From the NCBI GenBank assembly GCA_900552235.1, contig URYZ01000008.1:1-28396 (forward strand): DNA of 28,396 nt, written 5' to 3'. The position numbers were made by a program, and so were the translations under genes. A model generated the notes under the pieces. It was not told where the DNA came from, made no database searches, and saw only the letters and a list, made by a program, of their open reading frames with translations. The stretch comes from an uncultured Mycoplasmatota bacterium (GTDB taxonomy: Bacteria > Bacillota_I > Bacilli_A > RF39 > UBA660). Within the stretch, counting starts at the first letter, position 1; every line of letters starts with the position of its first letter. Positions 23,790 through 28,396 of the stretch are shown piece after piece.

Positions 23790-26564
23790 TTATTTTTCAA
23801 CTAAAGATTTATATAATTTCATAAGTTCAGCAACACACATTGATTCAGTCATAGTTTTCCAATTAAATCCATATGCTTCCATTACAGCAACATCATTAGC
23901 CTGATGTGCTTTTCTTAATTCTACTGGCATTGTTAATTCATCATATAAATCTGCTAACGAACTATCTGGATACAATTCTCTTGCATCTAATATTGCTTGA
24001 GCAGTTTTTTCAATTTTCTCTTTTTGCTCCTTTGTAGGATTAGGCCATGGAAAATTATTATAAACTATTTTTACAGAATATCTATATCTCATTTCTAATC
24101 TTCCGGAAACAATTCTCATCCAAGAATTATGAACATTTGACATCAATACTCCGAAACTATATAAGTTAGCGTTAGGAACTAATATATTAGCATTGCTACA
24201 AATCACATTTTTATCTACATATCCGACAGGAATATATCTTCTTTTTTCAGATGAATGACATGGTATAACCAAATAATCACCATCTGGTTGCCTAATTTCA
24301 CCAAATAACATAGGAATATCTGCTAATTTTCTAGTTGCTTCTCTATTACTATTATTTCTTAATTCTTTTACTTTTTCAACAGCCTCATACACTGGTGGAA
24401 CTTTTTTGATTAACATAGGAGATATACCTTTCAACCATAAACAATAACGTTCCTTTTTATGCAGAAATTCAGTAGCCCCAATAAATAATTTAAACATATT
24501 TTTGCTTTCTGGATATTTAGTATTTATTTCCAAAACTTGTTCTTTTGAATAATCACTTAAAAATCCATTATCATTTGGCATACTTCCAAAATCTGCTTTA
24601 CTCACATTACATATCGGATTTGATCTACTATCTATCAAAACATTTGGAGCATCAACTAAATAGGCATTTATATTTTTTACCTCGTTAAATTTTCCATTAT
24701 CATATATTATCCTTTTATCTCTCAATTTATAGCTGAAACCTATAATTATACAATGAACATGTGCTTTTAGACTTGCTTCACTATCCCATCTAAAAGTACG
24801 ATATGCAAAATTAATATTTATTCCATTATTCAACATATCTTTCCATAAAATTGTTGTTTGTTCTCCCTGACATATACTATTAGTTGAAACTAATGCAGTT
24901 TCTATACTGGTATTTTTCATATAATTAGCCGCTTTAACATACCAACATCCTACATAGTCTATATTTCCATAGTTTTTAATATTTTTAAATATTTCTGCAA
25001 CATCTTCTTTTTGAACTGGACTCATCAATCTTGCACCAACAAATGGTGGATTTCCCATTATATAACTACATTTAGTATTAGGTATTACTTCATTCCAATC
25101 TATTTTTAGTGCATTTGCTTCAACAATATTATCGTAGGTTTCTAATGGTAAGAAATCACTAATGTTTGTAAAACTAGATATTATCTCTTTAGTTTCAGTC
25201 CACATTTGAGCTTCTGCAATCCAAAGTGCAGTTTTAGCAACTTTAACAGCAAAATCATTTATCTCTATTCCATAAAATTGTTGAATTGACACTTTTATTG
25301 TATCTGCTATATCAAGCATCATCATACCTTTAGACATTGCTGATAACATTTCATTTTCCAATCTTCTTAAAGATAAATATGTTTCTGTTAAAAAGTTGCC
25401 GGAACCACAAGCCGGGTCTAAAAAATTAAGTGATGCTATATAATTTTGAAATTCTATTAATTTTTCATTTCTTGTTTTCTCGTTTTTATATGCTAAAGCA
25501 TCATCTAATTTTTCTCTTAATTCATTTAAAAACAATGGATCAATTACTTTATGAATGTTTTCAATTGAAGTATAATGCATACCTCCGGATCTTCTAGTTT
25601 CTGGATTTAATGTTGATTCGAATACTGCACCAAATATAGTTGGAGATATTTCAGACCAATCAAAATCATCTGATGCCTTTGCTAAAAGAATATTTTTTAT
25701 TTCATCTGTAAATAATGGAATTTCTATATTTTCATTAGAAAATAATCCTCCATTTACATAAGGAAATTGATTTAATTCATCTTCTAAATAAGGGTCTCTA
25801 TCTTCTAATTTAGTATCTAATATCTTAAATAACTCAATTAATGCTTTTCTCATTAAACTTAAATCTTCATATTTTGATAAATAGTCATGAAATACATTTT
25901 TTCTTCCAAATAGACCAGCATCTTCAGCATATAAGCAAAATACTAATCTAACACATAATTCATTTAAATCTTTTTGTGATTGTTCATTAGTTATATCTTT
26001 ATATTGCTTAGAAAAAGCATCATAAAGTTTTCCAACCAATTCACCCGCTTTAAATGATAATTCTTCCTCTTTTTTTAAATGCTCGCTTTTTTCATCTACT
26101 AAAAATGATAAACGATAATATTCTTTTGGTAAATTTTTTAATAGTATTTCTTCTGGTTCACTGTTAGGGTTATTCATATCATAAACAAGAAATGATTTGA
26201 AATTACATGTAATAACCCATTTTGGATGCTTAGATACAGGAAGTTCAGCAATATATTTTTTTGCCTGTTGAAAAGGATTAAGTAAACTACCATCTGATTG
26301 TTTTATTGGCTTTCTTAAATCTTTTTCAATACTTTTTTGTTCAATTAATACTTTTGTACTTGGAATATATCCATCTATAAAGCCTGTTGTCTTATCAATA
26401 TGAACTTGATCTTCAAATTCAATAAATTCACTAATATTTTCTATGCCAAATACATTTGTTAATAATGTTGTCCAAAATATTTGTGATTGTCCCTTTTCAT
26501 ATCCTTTATCTTTCCAAAACTCTGCAAACTCTTTTGCTTTTTTCTTTTGTTCTAAATCAGTCAC
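23790..26564 (-). CDS. MmeI-like type IIL restriction-modification enzyme
   Basis: A single polypeptide (about 924 aa) that both methylates one strand of an asymmetric site and cuts at a fixed distance. The N-terminal nuclease has FID67...E78-Q-K80 (numbering from an alternative GTG at 26573), as in MmeI. Next come the helical connector and the methylase with DPACGSG (386-392) and NPPF (508-511), typical of N6-adenine methylation. After that is the target-recognition domain (about 620-830), and a C-terminal region ending YDELTMPVELRKAHQANDVAVMEAYGF-type sequence. The start is probably GTG at 26564, since AAGGA lies about 10 nt away; the GTG at 26573 touches the ribosome site. All motifs look intact. 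It is the restriction core of the inverted-repeat cassette. Confidence 0.92.
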   Translation of the reverse strand: MTDLEQKKKAKEFAEFWKDKGYEKGQSQIFWTTLLTNVFGIENISEFIEFEDQVHIDKTTGFIDGYIPSTKVLIEQKSIEKDLRKPIKQSDGSLLNPFQQAKKYIAELPVSKHPKWVITCNFKSFLVYDMNNPNSEPEEILLKNLPKEYYRLSFLVDEKSEHLKKEEELSFKAGELVGKLYDAFSKQYKDITNEQSQKDLNELCVRLVFCLYAEDAGLFGRKNVFHDYLSKYEDLSLMRKALIELFKILDTKLEDRDPYLEDELNQFPYVNGGLFSNENIEIPLFTDEIKNILLAKASDDFDWSEISPTIFGAVFESTLNPETRRSGGMHYTSIENIHKVIDPLFLNELREKLDDALAYKNEKTRNEKLIEFQNYIASLNFLDPACGSGNFLTETYLSLRRLENEMLSAMSKGMMMLDIADTIKVSIQQFYGIEINDFAVKVAKTALWIAEAQMWTETKEIISSFTNISDFLPLETYDNIVEANALKIDWNEVIPNTKCSYIMGNPPFVGARLMSPVQKEDVAEIFKNIKNYGNIDYVGCWYVKAANYMKNTSIETALVSTNSICQGEQTTILWKDMLNNGININFAYRTFRWDSEASLKAHVHCIIIGFSYKLRDKRIIYDNGKFNEVKNINAYLVDAPNVLIDSRSNPICNVSKADFGSMPNDNGFLSDYSKEQVLEINTKYPESKNMFKLFIGATEFLHKKERYCLWLKGISPMLIKKVPPVYEAVEKVKELRNNSNREATRKLADIPMLFGEIRQPDGDYLVIPCHSSEKRRYIPVGYVDKNVICSNANILVPNANLYSFGVLMSNVHNSWMRIVSGRLEMRYRYSVKIVYNNFPWPNPTKEQKEKIEKTAQAILDARELYPDSSLADLYDELTMPVELRKAHQANDVAVMEAYGFNWKTMTESMCVAELMKLYKSLVEK

Positions 26565-26594
26565 TTTCTTCACTTCCTTTTTATTATAATTTTC

Positions 26595-27395
26595 TTATAG
26601 TCCAATAGAATGTACAAAAGTTATCAACTCAGTAACTGCAGCACTAACTTCAATTATATTTCCTATCTTAGGTAAAATAATTTGCAATGAAGAAATAAAT
26701 GATTTTATTCTTCCTTTTTTAACATCTTTTTTACTTAATTCTTCCTGTATTCCTTCAACATTATCAATAATATCTTGCCTTATTTCTTTATCTTCAATTT
26801 TATCTATATTTTGTCTAATGTTTGCTACTAATTTATCTATTTCACTATAATTAGTTTGATTGGCATTAATAAATGCATTATCTTTAGCAATATTTACTTG
26901 ACCACCATTTATTGTTATTTCATATTTTGAATCTTCATCATATCCCATTTCTATAAATATCCTTTCATAATTACTATCAATATGATTTACAAGAGGCTCT
27001 ACAACATTATCACAAAATCCTTTTAATTTATCTTGATATTGCCTTGATGTGGAATATGCCATTGTATATGCTCTACAATCTTTATCGTTATCAACTATGT
27101 ATTTTAATATCTGATAAATATATGACACTTCCTGTTGTTCATCAATATAACTATCAAATATATGGTTATAACTTCCACATACTTGATTAACATCATCTTC
27201 AATTTTAAAGTCATCATCTTCACTTATGCAAGAATCGATATAATTTTTTATTATCTCATTATTGTCTATAAAATTTATTAGTCTTTTAAGATTATCACCA
27301 AACATTTGAAAATCACTTGTAAGTGTCCTGCTTGATATTGTTCTAAAATCTCTACTTTGTTTTTTTAATTCTTTTTTATCATATAATTCACTCAA
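26595..27395 (-). CDS. Hypothetical protein with central Gly/Gln/Asn motif and hydrophobic end
   Basis: I do not recognise this 266-aa protein. It is helical and acidic in the first two thirds, with a motif near the middle (TINGGQVNIAKDNAFINANQ) followed by a helical repeat region (EIDKLVANIRQNIDKI) and a hydrophobic C-terminus (SFISSLQIILPKIGNIIEVSAAVTELITFV). That layout suggests a signal-responsive or membrane-associating protein. The start is probably TTG at 27395, 8 nt after GGAGG and overlapping the previous stop (TTGAGTGA); a GTG at 27410 is too close to that site. It sits between the zinc-ribbon gene and the MmeI-like gene, likely in one operon, and could be an accessory effector or regulator. 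Confidence 0.75.
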   Translation of the reverse strand: MSELYDKKELKKQSRDFRTISSRTLTSDFQMFGDNLKRLINFIDNNEIIKNYIDSCISEDDDFKIEDDVNQVCGSYNHIFDSYIDEQQEVSYIYQILKYIVDNDKDCRAYTMAYSTSRQYQDKLKGFCDNVVEPLVNHIDSNYERIFIEMGYDEDSKYEITINGGQVNIAKDNAFINANQTNYSEIDKLVANIRQNIDKIEDKEIRQDIIDNVEGIQEELSKKDVKKGRIKSFISSLQIILPKIGNIIEVSAAVTELITFVHSIGL

Positions 27396-27837
27396 AATTA
27401 GCACCTCCACATAAAGGGCAATAACTTCCTGCCGATATAGAAACAGGTCTTATTTTTGCCTTTGATTTACAACATTCATATTCTATTATCTCCATATTTT
27501 CTATTCTAGGTTTTATTGGAGTAATAACTTCCTTCTCTGGCTCTTTTCCACATTTGAAAGTCATAAATTTATTATTTCTCGTTTTTCTTTCTAATTCTTT
27601 TAATGACTGATAAATCATTTTATTTGCTTCGTTTTTTGCAATTTTCATACTAATATCTATAACTTCATCAGTGTAGTATTTTTTTCCATTAAGACCACAA
27701 TATGGACACCATATGCCTATTGTAGCCTCATCATTTAAATCACTGCCCAATAGTTTGAAAAACTCTCCACATAAACTGCATTGTAATAAAATAAATCCAT
27801 CTTCATCACTTTTAATTGTTATTTCAAAATTATCTAT
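27388..27837 (-). CDS. Zinc-ribbon protein opening the type IIL operon
   Basis: The protein carries two Cys pairs, CSLC and CPYC, about 25 residues apart, forming a likely four-Cys zinc ribbon. A second pair near the end (CPLCGG) and a CC may bind another metal. The function is unknown; nucleic-acid binding is plausible. The first Cys pair lies upstream of the first conventional start (TTG at 27750), so the gene must begin earlier. The frame is open to 27846, and AAGGAG (27845-27850) is followed at about 8 nt by an in-frame ATA (27835-27837), giving 149 aa. The only nearby ATG (27843-27845) is in another frame and stops after three codons. So either a rare ATA start or a start-proximal frameshift is involved. 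It overlaps the next gene by 8 bases. Confidence 0.65.
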   Translation of the reverse strand: MDNFEITIKSDEDGFILLQCSLCGEFFKLLGSDLNDEATIGIWCPYCGLNGKKYYTDEVIDISMKIAKNEANKMIYQSLKELERKTRNNKFMTFKCGKEPEKEVITPIKPRIENMEIIEYECCKSKAKIRPVSISAGSYCPLCGGANFE

Positions 27838-27894
27838 ATTATCATCTCCTTTTAATTAGGGTTTGGGATTATCCAATATTGGAATTTGTGGCTA

Positions 27895-27918
27895 TACAAA
27901 TTCAGTGCTGGCTAGACA
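27895..27918 (-). repeat. Right inverted repeat of the defence cassette
   Basis: This is the reverse complement of 20304-20327 with one mismatch. Next to it GAATTTGT/ACAAATTC forms a perfect 8-bp hairpin (27881-27903) that includes part of the repeat. Together the two repeats bound 7,615 bp. No transposase lies between them. Confidence 0.75.
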
Positions 27919-27939
27919 TATAATTTATACTTATATGAC

Positions 27940-28002
27940 AGCAATGACACCTCTATTACACCCTACCTATATATCTATAATTCTTGTCATATTGTCATTG
28001 CT
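27940..28002. repeat. Inverted repeat built from TGACA boxes
   Basis: AGCAATGACA (27940-27949) and TGTCATTGCT (27993-28002) are perfect inverted copies. ATATGACA (27933-27940) and TGTCATAT (27985-27992) add two more boxes, giving TGACA pairs at 8-9 bp spacing on each side. They lie just outside the right cassette repeat, within the gene-free 27838-28013. They could be regulator boxes or a folded 3' end of the gene at 28014. Confidence 0.5.
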
Positions 28003-28013
28003 AACTAAAATAA

Positions 28014-28396
28014 CTATTTATTATCAGTCAGTAATTTAGTTAAATCATCAATTGATTCTTTTTGATTTTTAATATCTTTTTCATTACTTTTAATATATTT
28101 TTTTATAACTTTAATAACTCTATTTTTCTCTTTATTATCTAATTCAGAAATAGTATTTAATTCCTCTAAATTACAATTATCTAATAATTCCTTAATAACC
28201 ATTTTGATATATAATTCATCCTGCATTTGATTAACTATATCGTCTAATACTAAAATTGGAGCATTTTCAGGTTTAATAACCATGCTACTATAGGAATTAT
28301 TTACTGTTGCCTCTATTTCTTCTTTACTATACTCACATAACTCCATTAACATCTCTAAAGAAAGATTTAATACTGAACTTAACTTCTTTAAAGATA
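28014..28396 (-). CDS. Hypothetical protein, 5' end outside the window
   Basis: The frame is open to the window edge. An internal ATG at 28352 exists, but protein-like sequence continues before it (LKKLSSVLNLSLEMLMEL), so the gene is probably cut by the edge. The visible 127 residues are helical and acidic, with a lysine-rich charged end (IKSNEKDIKNQKESIDDLTKLL). The phrase KKLSSVLNLSLE recalls the helix-turn-helix of small regulators, but too little is visible to claim it. It lies outside the inverted-repeat cassette. Confidence 0.6.
   Translation of the reverse strand, partial: SLKKLSSVLNLSLEMLMELCEYSKEEIEATVNNSYSSMVIKPENAPILVLDDIVNQMQDELYIKMVIKELLDNCNLEELNTISELDNKEKNRVIKVIKKYIKSNEKDIKNQKESIDDLTKLLTDNK

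Noticed and set aside
1..28396. CRISPR array, tRNA or rRNA genes
   Set aside because: No regularly spaced repeats of CRISPR type, no cloverleaf with a T-loop that I could draw, and no rRNA sequence were found by eye. The 12-bp repeats at 12108 have no spacers.
1..28396. Mycoplasma-type code (TGA as Trp) or general stop reassignment suggested by the in-frame stops
   Set aside because: Trp is TGG throughout, TGA ends several genes including one that overlaps hsdM, and TAA and TAG end most others. The two in-frame stops are local lesions.

Overview
The window is very AT-rich bacterial DNA using the standard bacterial code: Trp is TGG and TGA serves as a stop. Gene style (strong AGGAGG-type ribosome sites, TTGACA/TATAAT promoters, T-run terminators) points to a low-GC Firmicute or a Mollicutes-related Bacilli lineage. 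The SMC protein is only about 977 residues, the size of the mycoplasmal P115 type rather than the roughly 1,180 residues usual in Bacillus, which favours a Mollicutes-like branch. This is inference; there is no rRNA in the window.

Layout. (1) Positions 1-6,200 look like host backbone: an unknown 311-aa gene, smc, divergent gmk, a gene broken by one frameshift and one in-frame stop, and a 40-aa conserved-looking small gene. (2) Positions 6,220-19,300 form a 13,055-bp segment bounded by a perfect 26-bp direct repeat, so probably an integrated element. It carries a membrane protein, a HEPN-motif protein, a type I restriction-modification operon (small ORF, hsdM, hsdS, hsdR), a degenerate S24-like protein, a tyrosine integrase that has lost its first catalytic Arg, and an AbiE type IV toxin-antitoxin operon followed by a small membrane protein and an amber-interrupted gene. 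(3) Positions 19,300-20,284 hold a third, diverged copy of the repeat, a tnpV gene and a small partner gene. (4) Positions 20,304-27,918 are a defence cassette bounded by 24-bp inverted repeats with one mismatch. It holds an RloC-like ATPase with anticodon-nuclease residues, a small structured RNA with its own promoter and terminator, a DUF3800 protein, an MmeI-like type IIL restriction-methylase, and two unknown genes. (5) A partial gene runs off the right edge.

How the genes fit together. Two restriction systems of different type each have a predicted RNA-cleaving partner: a HEPN protein directly downstream of hsdR, and the RloC-like protein beside the type IIL enzyme. This resembles the known pairing of PrrC with a type I system, where the nuclease acts as a back-up when restriction is inhibited. 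Specificity of the type I system may be adjustable by slippage of a 4 x 12-bp repeat in hsdS. The least explained piece is the roughly 78-nt RNA at 22,822-22,899, whose -35 box overlaps that of the divergent RloC-like gene. Neighbouring genes at 16,932-17,574 share a Gly/Asn/Gln motif that may couple a membrane effector to its partner.

All assignments come from reading the sequence; no database searches were possible.
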